In this document: one piece after another, positions 24,795 through 32,672 of the stretch
Position numbering within the stretch: position 1 is the stretch's first letter
Layout of the letters: the number at the start of each line of letters is the position of its first letter
Assembly: GCF_030159995.1 (NCBI RefSeq)
Contig: NZ_BSNM01000014.1
Span: 186,001-250,000 of the forward strand
Length of the DNA stretch: 64,000 nucleotides
Origin: Litoribrevibacter albus
GTDB taxonomy: Bacteria; Pseudomonadota; Gammaproteobacteria; Pseudomonadales; Litoribrevibacteraceae
Direction of reading: 5' to 3'
Program-made: the position numbers and the translations under genes
The notes under the pieces: model-generated
The model's input: only the letters and a program-made list of their open reading frames with translations
Told to the model about the DNA's origin: nothing
Databases searched by the model: none

Positions 24795-25520
24795 TTAGTC
24801 TTCAGTTTTAATAAAGTCCGACGCCTTCATCCGATGATAGCTGGTCTTTTGATAGGGAATCTCCACCGGGTTTGGATCAACAATCTCAATAGGAATACCT
24901 TGGGTAATGGCAATTTCCAAAGCCATTTGTGTGATGTTGACGCTGAATGAGGTGCCCATAAAAACCATTCGATCTGCTTCGAGCATTCGCTGTTGTGCTT
25001 CAGAAATACGATACAGCTCCGTGTAATACTCATCGAATAACAGTACGTAAGGCTTAAGGGATTTATTGATTTCCGGCTGTTGATGGCCTTTATCAATGTT
25101 AAACAACTCTAACAAAGAGTGTTCTAAGTCGCTTTCATCAACGTTATCCCAAGGGGTGGTATGAGTATCTACATCATCACCTTGTTGGTGGAACAAGGTC
25201 ATTTGATCTAAACGACCATGAATGGCGATGTAGTCCTGGTTACCTGCTTTGCCATCCAGCCCGTCAATGTTCTGGGTGATCAGGTTTTTGTCCGCTAACC
25301 AATAATGAACGTCATTCGGGTCGTGATGCCGATAGGTTGCAAAACGGTGGTAATACCAGGAAAGAAACTCCACCGGGTTATGGGTATACATCTGGCGGGT
25401 TGCCATTTCCATAGGCGTGTAGTTGCGGCTTCCTATGGTCCAGAATCCGTCTTCTCCGCGAAAAGTTGGAATGCCACTTTCTGCGCTGACACCTGCGCCT
25501 GTGATGTAGAGGGTGTTCAT
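24795..25520 (-). CDS. Sir2-family protein lacking the zinc cysteines
   Basis: This 241-residue sirtuin-fold protein starts at the ATG at 25520, which opens directly into the NAD-binding loop (NTLYITGAGVSAESGIPTFRGEDGFW); a longer frame would run toward the preceding gene. TQNIDGLDGKAG, IAIHGRLDQ with the catalytic His, and FMGTSFSVNITQMALEIA complete the NAD site. The four cysteines that bind the structural zinc in sirtuins are absent; the protein contains no cysteine at all, and that region is replaced by an acidic segment. It is likely an NAD-dependent deacylase or ADP-ribosyltransferase of unusual type. Confidence 0.85.
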   Translation of the reverse strand: MNTLYITGAGVSAESGIPTFRGEDGFWTIGSRNYTPMEMATRQMYTHNPVEFLSWYYHRFATYRHHDPNDVHYWLADKNLITQNIDGLDGKAGNQDYIAIHGRLDQMTLFHQQGDDVDTHTTPWDNVDESDLEHSLLELFNIDKGHQQPEINKSLKPYVLLFDEYYTELYRISEAQQRMLEADRMVFMGTSFSVNITQMALEIAITQGIPIEIVDPNPVEIPYQKTSYHRMKASDFIKTED

Positions 25521-25663
25521 TGATCTATAAAACCTTGCTTCATGATTTCTAGTGCTTGTGGTGTTAAGTGTAGTGGTAATCACGGGGGAATAGAAAGAGA
25601 AGGGCGGTGGTATGTGGTCAATCGGCGACAGACTTTTCTGTCGCCGAAACAAACATAGAAGTC

Positions 25664-27427
25664 TTATGGGGTCATTAACCCAGGCCAAGTACCATTGCTG
25701 GTGGTTTTTGGATAACCAGCATCGGCGTGATCATCACTGATGCTATACCGAATATACCGCTGACCCGTGAGGAAGATATAGGCACGGTTTGAGTTCCATT
25801 GAACAGCTGCTGTGATGTCGGTTGCATAAGCGCCCAATCCAGGCCATGTATTGTCATTAACCGCTTTCGGGTAACCGCTGTCCGCTTTATCGTCGCCTAA
25901 GTCATAGCGGATGTAGTCGCCATTTTTCAGGAAGAAGTAGACCTTATCTCCTGTCCATCGAAGTGTGGCTGCAATGTCCGTAGCGTAGTTGCCCAGTCCT
26001 GGCCAGGTGTTATCGTTGATTGGCTTCGGATAGCCGCTATCCGCTTTGTCGAGCGTATTGTTGTAGCGAATATAGGTTCCGTCTTTAAGAAAGAAGTAGC
26101 TGGTGCTGCTGGATGACTTGAAACTGGCAACCACTTTATCGGCATGGTCGCCTAGACCCGGCCAGGTATCGTTGTTTGTTACTTTCGGGTAGCCACTGTC
26201 AGCCTTGTCGAGGACTTTTGCATAACGCACGTATTTCTCATCGTTACGGAAGAAGTAGGCTCGGAAATCACTCCAATCTAATCCTGCTGTAATGTCTAAC
26301 GCTACTTTACGGTAGCTCACAGGGGTGTTGTTTAGTACTAAGGTGTAGTCTAAAACGCCTGTATTGTTTGTTGCGTCATCCCAACCTTGAATTGCAGCCG
26401 GTACTGAGTCTACAAGACTCTCGTTACGATAAATATTAATGGTGCCTGCTTCTTCACTGTACCAGCTTAGGTCGTTGCCATTGATGCCATTGGCTAGCTT
26501 TCTCACACCCAGTTCATCGATCAGCGGAATACCATCCAGCTTCCAGTGGGTTTCTAGTGGTACACCCATGTGACGCAATAAGGTTGGAGTGATGGAGGTT
26601 TGAGCCGCATAACCATAAAGCCCGCCAAAGTCAGAATTCGCAACGTTACCGACTGGTTGGGTGAATTCTTTATTCATGAGTTTATTACTTGCGATAAAAA
26701 TGGTTTTTTCTTGAGTAGTTTGATCCCCGTGACCATAACCTAATAAATCGCGGCCATGATCGGTTGTAACCATCACCAACCAATCGTCACCAGTCGATTC
26801 TTCCAATGCTTCAACTGCATCTAATAATTGACCAAGCTGTTGGTCTACGGTGATGATGCTGTTGTCGTATTGGCTTCCGAAACCCGAAGAATGGCCATAA
26901 TGGTCTGGATCATCAAGGTGTACAAAGGTGAAATCACCTCCCGACTGCATGAACTGAATGGCTTCTGATACAACGGTTGGGTCGTCCTGACCGCTCTTGA
27001 CCACATCAATCTGCGCGACGTCGTTGGTAAAGAACTGGGTATTAATTGGAGACCAATGGGCAATACTGGCTACTTTCAGGGTCGAATCGTGAGCTTCCAA
27101 ACGTTTAAAGATGCTTGGAAATTCAGGGTTTGCCAAACCTGAATCATTGGATGTTACTCCGTGTTTGTTTACCCAAACGCCAGTAAGAATTGTTGCCCAG
27201 CCAGGGCCACTGTAGGTTGCCTGTTCGTTACTGTCACCTGCAACGCCACCTGTATAGGCTTGAGTAATGGTTAGACGATCGAAGTTCGGGGTATTGAGTG
27301 CTTGAACGCGTTCGAACTGGGTTCCGTCAATCCCGACTAACAGTGCCTTCTGTTCTGCCTGTGCAATTCCTGCATAAGACCCCACCAGAAAGGGGAGAAG
27401 TATTTTAGCTAAGTGCGTGTGTTTCAT
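25664..27427 (-). CDS. secreted alkaline-phosphatase-superfamily phosphodiesterase with hemopexin-like repeats
   Basis: This 587-residue protein has a signal peptide (residues 1-24, ending AQAEQ). The phosphodiesterase domain (about 25-310) has DGTQFERVQALNTPNFDRL, the nucleophile region TYSGPGWATILTGVW, metal-binding DDPDHYGHSSGFG and TTDHGRDLLGYGHGD, as in nucleotide pyrophosphatase/phosphodiesterases. After a linker of about 80 residues, four repeats of about 48 residues follow, with F/Y-FF--Y-RY, KADSGYP and TWPGLG motifs, which match hemopexin-like repeats and should close a four-bladed propeller. The propeller may bind substrate, matrix or metal. This is an uncommon fusion. Confidence 0.88.
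   Translation of the reverse strand: MKHTHLAKILLPFLVGSYAGIAQAEQKALLVGIDGTQFERVQALNTPNFDRLTITQAYTGGVAGDSNEQATYSGPGWATILTGVWVNKHGVTSNDSGLANPEFPSIFKRLEAHDSTLKVASIAHWSPINTQFFTNDVAQIDVVKSGQDDPTVVSEAIQFMQSGGDFTFVHLDDPDHYGHSSGFGSQYDNSIITVDQQLGQLLDAVEALEESTGDDWLVMVTTDHGRDLLGYGHGDQTTQEKTIFIASNKLMNKEFTQPVGNVANSDFGGLYGYAAQTSITPTLLRHMGVPLETHWKLDGIPLIDELGVRKLANGINGNDLSWYSEEAGTINIYRNESLVDSVPAAIQGWDDATNNTGVLDYTLVLNNTPVSYRKVALDITAGLDWSDFRAYFFRNDEKYVRYAKVLDKADSGYPKVTNNDTWPGLGDHADKVVASFKSSSSTSYFFLKDGTYIRYNNTLDKADSGYPKPINDNTWPGLGNYATDIAATLRWTGDKVYFFLKNGDYIRYDLGDDKADSGYPKAVNDNTWPGLGAYATDITAAVQWNSNRAYIFLTGQRYIRYSISDDHADAGYPKTTSNGTWPGLMTP
25670..26250 (-). repeat. four tandem hemopexin-encoding repeats
   Basis: Four units of about 145-150 bases encode repeated blocks containing DKADSGYPK and NDTWPGLG. 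The second, third and fourth units are closest to each other, with the shared run encoding DNTWPGLGxYATDI, implying recent internal duplication. Confidence 0.8.
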
Positions 27428-27558
27428 TCCTTCTTATCCTTATCGAATTTTTATAGGTTTATACCAATATTTAAATACATTAACTGGTACATACCAATTT
27501 TTCGCATCAGACTGTGACGAAGGAATGACGAAACGATGAAGCTTGGTTTGTACATTTA

Positions 27559-28173
27559 TTAATCTGTCGTAATTAACCATTCCAAAGCTAATCGGAAAAG
27601 TAAATACCCTGCAATTAGGATCAAAGCACTTCCCATTGCTTGATTAAATCGATGAATCTTACTCGGTTCGTTGAGTACGCTTTGAAGTTTCTCGCCCAAA
27701 AACGCCCAGCAAGCGATGGATAGATAGCAGATCACAAAGTAGATGGATGAGAAAACGGTCAATGTGTCTGTATTCTCGACCTGAAATGCAGACATACCTG
27801 CAATGCTTGCGATCCAGGCTTTGGGGTTGAGCCACTGCAATAAGGCACCTTCCAGAAAAGTCGCAGAGTTTTTAGGATCATGGTTGTGTGTGACTTCTGA
27901 CGTTTTAACGATTTGCCATCCTATGTAGCCAACAAAGAGCGCACCAATGATTCCTGTCAGTTTCATAACGTTAGGCATTAGCTCCGATATGAAGGATACA
28001 CTCAGGCCAGTCAGGAAGAAGAGGGAAATAAACCCAATGGTCGCGCCGGATACATAGCTAAAACTACGTCCAAAACCATAATTAAGTCCGTTAGTCATTG
28101 CTAAAAGGTTTACAGGGCCAGGTGATATTGACATTGAAAGTGAGTAGAGCGCCATAGCTAGCCAAACGGTCAT
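27559..28173 (-). CDS. LysE family amino-acid exporter
   Basis: This 204-residue inner-membrane protein has about six helices. It starts with SLSMSISPGPVNLLAMTNGLNYGFGRSFSYVSGATIGF, the conserved first-helix and loop motif of LysE/RhtB exporters, and also has LEGALLQWLNPKAWIASIAG. These export amino acids or related compounds. It is divergent from a LysR-type regulator at 28308, a standard arrangement for exporter control. Confidence 0.9.
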   Translation of the reverse strand: MTVWLAMALYSLSMSISPGPVNLLAMTNGLNYGFGRSFSYVSGATIGFISLFFLTGLSVSFISELMPNVMKLTGIIGALFVGYIGWQIVKTSEVTHNHDPKNSATFLEGALLQWLNPKAWIASIAGMSAFQVENTDTLTVFSSIYFVICYLSIACWAFLGEKLQSVLNEPSKIHRFNQAMGSALILIAGYLLFRLALEWLITTD

Positions 28174-28277
28174 CTTAATTATCCTGATTAAGTCGAATTG
28201 TTCTTTGAATAGGCCTTGTAGGCCCCCAAGAATGGTTAAGTCTAATTTCTTGTTGGAGGTTTGATTAGATGCTTTAA

Positions 28278-28296
28278 TTCGATTTTATTATTCGAA
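28278..28296. promoter_or_regulatory. inverted repeat, likely LysR-type operator
   Basis: TTCGATTTTATTATTCGAA has perfect TTCGA/TCGAA ends around an AT-rich core and matches the T-N11-A type of LysR sites. It lies 12 bases upstream of the regulator start, in the gap shared with the LysE exporter. Confidence 0.4.
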
Positions 28297-28307
28297 CAAA
28301 TAAAGCA

Positions 28308-29186
28308 ATGATTGATGATCTAAAAGCACTGGCTATTTTTGCGGAAACGGCAACAAGAGGTTCGTTTAAAGCGGCAGCAACGCACTACGATTTGTCGCCA
28401 TCGGTGGTCAGCCACCATGTATCTTCGTTGGAACGAAAGTTAGGTGTTGCGTTACTGTTTCGAACCACTCGATCTCTTCGACTAACCGATCAAGGCAAGG
28501 TACTTTATCAGTACGCGCAAGAGATGCTCAGTACGGCCGAAGCCGGATTTAACTTGCTCATGGAGCAGGGCGAGTTAATAGGGAATGTATCAGTCTCAAT
28601 ACCTTTGCTGCTGTCGCGATCATCTATCGTTAGTAAGCTTGCAGACTTTTCGAGACAACATCCTAAAGTACAGCTTGATCTTCAGGCTACCGACGGGCGG
28701 GTGGATCTGTTGAAAGATAATGTGGATGTGGCAATTCGACTGGGTGATCTTCCTGATAGCAGTTTGAAAGCCAAACCACTGGGTGAGATTCAACGTAAGC
28801 TGGTGTGTACAAGGGGCCTGTTCGACCAATTTGGGCCTCTGAATTCTTTAGAGCAGCTAAAGTCACTTCCCTGGATTGGCTTAAAAATGCTTAAAAACTC
28901 CAGAGTGTTAAGTAATGGTGAACAGAAAATTGCGATACATTATGACCCTCAGATTCAGGTAAATACGGTGGATCTATTAACGGAGATGTGTCTCAATGGC
29001 TTGGGTATCGCTACACCTCCGGATTTCTTGGTGACGTCTAGAATTGAGAGTGGTGACTTGGTGGAACTCTTTCCTGACTGGCAGGTGGAACCGATCAAGG
29101 TCACAGCTGTTTGGCCGTACAGTGACGTTGGAAATCCAACAGTAAGAGCGCTCATTGATTTCATTTCTCAAGACGAACTCATATAG
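28308..29186 (+). CDS. LysR family transcriptional regulator
   Basis: This 292-residue protein has an N-terminal winged HTH (LAIFAETATRGSFKAAATHYDLSPSVVSHHVSSLERKLG) and the two-lobed effector domain (VSVSIPLLLSRSSIVSKLADF, VDVAIRLGDLPDSSLKAKPLG, GLGIATPPDFLV). It is transcribed away from the LysE exporter and probably controls it in response to an amino acid or similar compound. A GNAT gene follows on the same strand. Confidence 0.9.
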   Translation: MIDDLKALAIFAETATRGSFKAAATHYDLSPSVVSHHVSSLERKLGVALLFRTTRSLRLTDQGKVLYQYAQEMLSTAEAGFNLLMEQGELIGNVSVSIPLLLSRSSIVSKLADFSRQHPKVQLDLQATDGRVDLLKDNVDVAIRLGDLPDSSLKAKPLGEIQRKLVCTRGLFDQFGPLNSLEQLKSLPWIGLKMLKNSRVLSNGEQKIAIHYDPQIQVNTVDLLTEMCLNGLGIATPPDFLVTSRIESGDLVELFPDWQVEPIKVTAVWPYSDVGNPTVRALIDFISQDELI

Positions 29187-29242
29187 ATATATTGTTTTAA
29201 TCCTTCACAAAAAATAAGAAAAGCCAACAGATAGGGAATGTT

Positions 29243-29746
29243 ATGGATAAGGCTCAGAAACTTCAAATTAAGCAAATTATTCCTGAATACGACACCATTG
29301 TATGTAACATCATTCAACAAGTCGGCCGTGAATTTGGTGCTGTGGGTGAAGGCTTTGGACCTTCTGACGATGAAGTAAAAGCCATGAGCCAACATTATCG
29401 TCCCGAGAACCGAAGCGCTTATTTTGTTGCAGAAGTAAATGGGCAAATTGTTGGCGGCAGTGGCATTGCAGCTTTCTCAACTCGTGACGATCAGAAGGAT
29501 ATCTGTGAGCTCAAGAAGTTATTTATTTTGCCAGAAGGTCGCGGGCTTGGATTAGGAAGAAAACTTACGGAACAATGTCTGGAATTCGCCAAAGTACAAG
29601 GCTATCAGCAATGTTATCTCGACACTTTAAGCAATATGACAGCAGCAATTACTTTGTATGAAAAGATGGGGTTTGAGCATTTATCACAACCGCTGGACGG
29701 AACCATCCATGGCGGCTGTGATGTGTGGATGATGAGGGGACTGTAG
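29243..29746 (+). CDS. GNAT family N-acetyltransferase
   Basis: This 167-residue protein has the acetyl-CoA pyrophosphate loop (EGRGLGLGRKLTEQCLEF) and motif B (YQQCYLDTLSNMTAAITLYEKMGFEHL). A ribosome-binding site (AGGGA) precedes the ATG. The acceptor is unknown. Its 3' end has been copied twice downstream: degenerate or partial copies lie at about 30560-30731 and 31632-31749, each beside a lipoprotein gene or its boundary. Confidence 0.9.
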   Translation: MDKAQKLQIKQIIPEYDTIVCNIIQQVGREFGAVGEGFGPSDDEVKAMSQHYRPENRSAYFVAEVNGQIVGGSGIAAFSTRDDQKDICELKKLFILPEGRGLGLGRKLTEQCLEFAKVQGYQQCYLDTLSNMTAAITLYEKMGFEHLSQPLDGTIHGGCDVWMMRGL

Positions 29747-29749
29747 ACT

Positions 29750-30457
29750 TTACTGTTCTAAATAGAAAGCCTCATAAATTAATTCATTGCTTGATGTAAA
29801 AACTAACCATCCGGAAGGATCATTAACAGAGTTAGGGTTAACTAAATAGATACTTTTTCCATAATATTGACCCTCTCTGTCACAGTTACTGTAACGTAAT
29901 CGGATGGATTGAACATTGACGTTTGGACTTATATATTCAATTTCTCCATTTACAATACAACCAGTATTATCGCTACCTGAAATTTCACCGTCAGTTTTGA
30001 TTTGAATCGTCTCGGTGACAGACACACTTTGCTCCCAGAACCCTTCTAGTTCATCTATAGATACTTCTGTATCAGAGAACTCGTGATAAGTGAGTTCAAA
30101 GTTGTATATGACGGTTCCTTCTTCACTAATGGTTCCTTTTAGGCTTCTCTTTTCACTGATTGTACCTGCTACAGAATACTTAGAAGTTGGGGTGCAAGTG
30201 AAACGAGATCCATCAATTTTTAATGGGCACTGAAGCATGAGTGGTGCATCTGGAATATAAAGTAGAGCATGTGAACGCTCGTCAATTAGGGTTATTAATT
30301 GAAAGTTTGCTCCTTGTTCCGAGTTATCCCAAACCCCTGCAGCGCTTTTATTGCTTGGACCACCATTACTTGGAGTAGAGCCTCCACCGCCTCCACCGCC
30401 TCCACCGCAAGCGGTTAATAGTGAAAATAATACTGAAAGTACAACTATTCTTAACAT
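29750..30457 (-). CDS. lipoprotein, first copy of a tandem pair
   Basis: This 235-residue protein has a lipobox (MLRIVVLSVLFSLLTAC) and a following poly-Gly stretch (GGGGGGGG), then a domain with AAGVWDNSEQGANFQLITLIDERSHALLYI and NGEIEYISPNVNVQSIRLRYSNC. The ATG at 30457 is chosen because it begins the signal peptide. It shares this layout with the next gene (30729-31457). Convergent with the GNAT gene, with 3 bases between stops. Function unknown; probably outer-membrane or periplasmic anchored. Confidence 0.8.
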   Translation of the reverse strand: MLRIVVLSVLFSLLTACGGGGGGGGGSTPSNGGPSNKSAAGVWDNSEQGANFQLITLIDERSHALLYIPDAPLMLQCPLKIDGSRFTCTPTSKYSVAGTISEKRSLKGTISEEGTVIYNFELTYHEFSDTEVSIDELEGFWEQSVSVTETIQIKTDGEISGSDNTGCIVNGEIEYISPNVNVQSIRLRYSNCDREGQYYGKSIYLVNPNSVNDPSGWLVFTSSNELIYEAFYLEQ

Positions 30458-30559
30458 TGTTATCTCAATCCTTTGTTTTGTAATAATTAGTTTGTTCGGC
30501 GGCGCGAGTATTCCGATTATTGAGTGATTTGTCCATAGCGAGGGAAGGAAATAAGTATT

Positions 30560-30731
30560 TTGGTTTAATGTCGATGCATAGAGTTTGCTATGGAGCAAGG
30601 CTGTCAGTAATGCTATCTGGAAAACCCAGAGTTATATGGGGGAGGAAGTTGTTTTGTATGAAAAAAGAGGGAGCATTCATCACAACCGCTGGATCGAACA
30701 ATCCTTGGCGGCTGTGATGTGCGGATGATTA
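30560..30731 (+). pseudogene. degenerate copy of the GNAT 3' end
   Basis: The stretch from about 30590 aligns with the last third of the GNAT gene at 29243-29746: CAAGGCTGTCAGTAATGCTATC against CAAGGCTATCAGCAATGTTATC, then TTTGTATGAAAA, TCACAACCGCTGGA and TTGGCGGCTGTGATGTG. Deletions and substitutions break the frame. It abuts the second lipoprotein in the same way that the intact gene abuts the first. Confidence 0.75.
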
Positions 30732-31457
30732 AGGTTCTTCTGGAGTTTGTTTAGTGAGTATGGAGTTTAGATACCAGTCACCACTTGAGGCGAGCAATTT
30801 CCAACGCAACGGTGCTGGTTCATCAGTATCGGTATCGGTGTTAGGAACAATAGTACCCTTACCATAGAACGTACCTGCCAAATCACAGTTTGAATTTGTA
30901 AATTTAACAGATTGAACATTAACATTTGGGCTTATGTATTCGATTGAACCGTTAATAACACAGCCCTGGGTGTCCGAGCCCGTAAAATCACCATCTTCGT
31001 CAATGGTTATTGTTTGTGTATAGCCATCTGATTCTTTTTGCCAGGACGCTACAAAACTTTCAAGGCGTACATTATTGTCAGACTCATCGAGGTAATCGAG
31101 CTGAAACTCGTAGATTACATTATTCCCGTTACTGATGGCTCCTGTAAGTTTCTCTTCTTCGTCAATAACGCCTGATATTTCATAATTCGTGGCAGGTATG
31201 CATGTAAAGCGGTCTCGGTCGATCAATAACGGGCACTGAAACATAACTTCGTCGAGTATATAGAATACAGCATGTGACTGTTCATCAATCAAAGCTAGTA
31301 ATTGGTAATCCGGTTCTTGACTTGAATTGTCCCATACCCCAGCAGCGTTGTAGTTTCTTGCAGAGGCTAACTTGATTTCGCTAGAGCCACCGTCATCACC
31401 ACTCCCACAAGCACTTAGAAGTGAAAAGAGTAATAAAAGTGCAGCAATTCTTAACAT
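30729..31457 (-). CDS. lipoprotein, second copy of a tandem pair
   Basis: This 242-residue paralogue of the upstream lipoprotein has the signal MLRIAALLLLFSLLSAC (lipobox LSAC), NAAGVWDNSSQEPDYQLLALIDEQSHAVFYI, and a SIEYISPNVNVQSVKFTNSNC block with YGKG. Leader sequences of both genes share CAATCCTTTGTTTT and the GTCCATAG segment, so the promoter was copied too. It has diverged strongly from its partner yet stays open, implying selection on both. Confidence 0.8.
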   Translation of the reverse strand: MLRIAALLLLFSLLSACGSGDDGGSSEIKLASARNYNAAGVWDNSSQEPDYQLLALIDEQSHAVFYILDEVMFQCPLLIDRDRFTCIPATNYEISGVIDEEEKLTGAISNGNNVIYEFQLDYLDESDNNVRLESFVASWQKESDGYTQTITIDEDGDFTGSDTQGCVINGSIEYISPNVNVQSVKFTNSNCDLAGTFYGKGTIVPNTDTDTDEPAPLRWKLLASSGDWYLNSILTKQTPEEP

Positions 31458-31631
31458 CGCAATTTCAATCCTTTGTTTTTTATTATTAGTGTTAGGCGTG
31501 CCGAGTATTAATGCTAATCATCAGTTTGTCCATAGGGAAAGGGCGAAAATGTGTACTCCGTTTGATTGCAGAATCTAGGCGTGCTTTTGAGTTAAGGCAT
31601 GGAGGTTGTATTTATTTAAAGGCTTATTTTA

Positions 31632-31749
31632 GAGCAATATGACGGCTGCAATCGCTTTGTATGAAAAGATGGGCTTTGAGCATTTATCACAACCGCCGGA
31701 CGGAACCATCCTTGGCGGCTGTGATGTATGGATGATGAGGGGACTTTAA
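31632..31749 (+). pseudogene. partial copy of the GNAT 3' end
   Basis: About 118 bases closely match the end of the GNAT gene (AGCAATATGACGGCTGCAAT, TTTGTATGAAAAGATGGG, CATTTATCACAACCGCCGGA, GGCGGCTGTGATGTATGGAT, ATGATGAGGGGACT). The copy is much better preserved than the one at 30560-30731 but lacks the 5' two thirds of the gene. It marks the right edge of the tandem duplication. Confidence 0.85.
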
Positions 31750-31765
31750 TTCCTAGAGTATACGT

Positions 31766-32506
31766 TTATTTCTTATACTCACCACGACGTGAAGCATCAA
31801 GGAATTGCTGATATCGGCCATCGGCCTTGATTTTTGCCAGACCACGGTTGAACGCCTCCATAAGTTGTTCAGCGTTTGGTATTTTCTTGGAGAAAATTAC
31901 AGAGTATTTTCTGGATTTAAGTGTTTTGGGGTGAGCGGTAATTTTGTCAGATAGCCCGAGCTTGGAAACAGTCTCGTGGCCCACTTCGGTATCCTCAAGC
32001 ACAATATCCAATCGACCTGCGGCGAGCTTTTTGTAGTTGTTGACGTCTTTACCAATGCGCTCGACTTTAACTACACCTTGTTTTTCCAACTCTTCAATGC
32101 CATAAGCATAGCCAATCACTCCGCCGATTTTATATTTGGCGAGGTCTTCCGGCTTTGACCAGTCGATGCCCTTACCAGTTTGGTAGAAAAGAGATGTCCC
32201 TAAATCTGCTACAGGCTCAGAGTAATAAAAGTCTTTGGCACGGTCTTCGTTGTATCCCCAGATTAAAGATCCCTCATACTTGCCATCTTTGGCATCTTCA
32301 AAACCACGCTTCCATGGAAGAAACACGTATTTGACTGTAATGCCTTCTTCTTTGAATGCTTCGGAAACAATGTGGGACATATAACCGGCATGCTTTAGGT
32401 CTTCGGATAAATAGGGTGCCCATTCGCCATTTGCGAGCGTAATCTCCTGACTTTGAGCTACCACACTTGAAAACACTAATCCTGCTAATGCCAAACTGCG
32501 TAACAT
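31766..32506 (-). CDS. periplasmic solute-binding protein, family 3
   Basis: This 246-residue protein has a signal peptide (LRSLALAGLVFSSVVAQS) followed by ITLANGEWAPYLSEDLKHAGYMSHIVSEAFKEEG, FLPWKRGFEDAKDGKYEGSLIWG and GGVIGYAYGIEELEKQG, typical of the family 3 binding fold. Like the two at 6553 and 7743, it has no permease or ATPase nearby. Ligand unknown. It is convergent with the GNAT remnant and divergent from recC. Confidence 0.85.
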   Translation of the reverse strand: MLRSLALAGLVFSSVVAQSQEITLANGEWAPYLSEDLKHAGYMSHIVSEAFKEEGITVKYVFLPWKRGFEDAKDGKYEGSLIWGYNEDRAKDFYYSEPVADLGTSLFYQTGKGIDWSKPEDLAKYKIGGVIGYAYGIEELEKQGVVKVERIGKDVNNYKKLAAGRLDIVLEDTEVGHETVSKLGLSDKITAHPKTLKSRKYSVIFSKKIPNAEQLMEAFNRGLAKIKADGRYQQFLDASRRGEYKK

Positions 32507-32672
32507 ACTACCTTCCTCTTAGAATATGGTTGTCTATAAGTTGTAGTCAAAAAACAGGAAATTGAACAGTAAGTTTGGTTTCAGGCTTCAAACAAATTCA
32601 TTACAAACAAAGGCTCATGTAGGATAATGTTTGATTGATGTTTTAACTGCTCGATACCTCCAAGGAAGATTT

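Noticed and set aside
25664-26250. Tandem repeats as a CRISPR-like array
   Set aside because: Units are long, contiguous and in frame, encoding hemopexin repeats.
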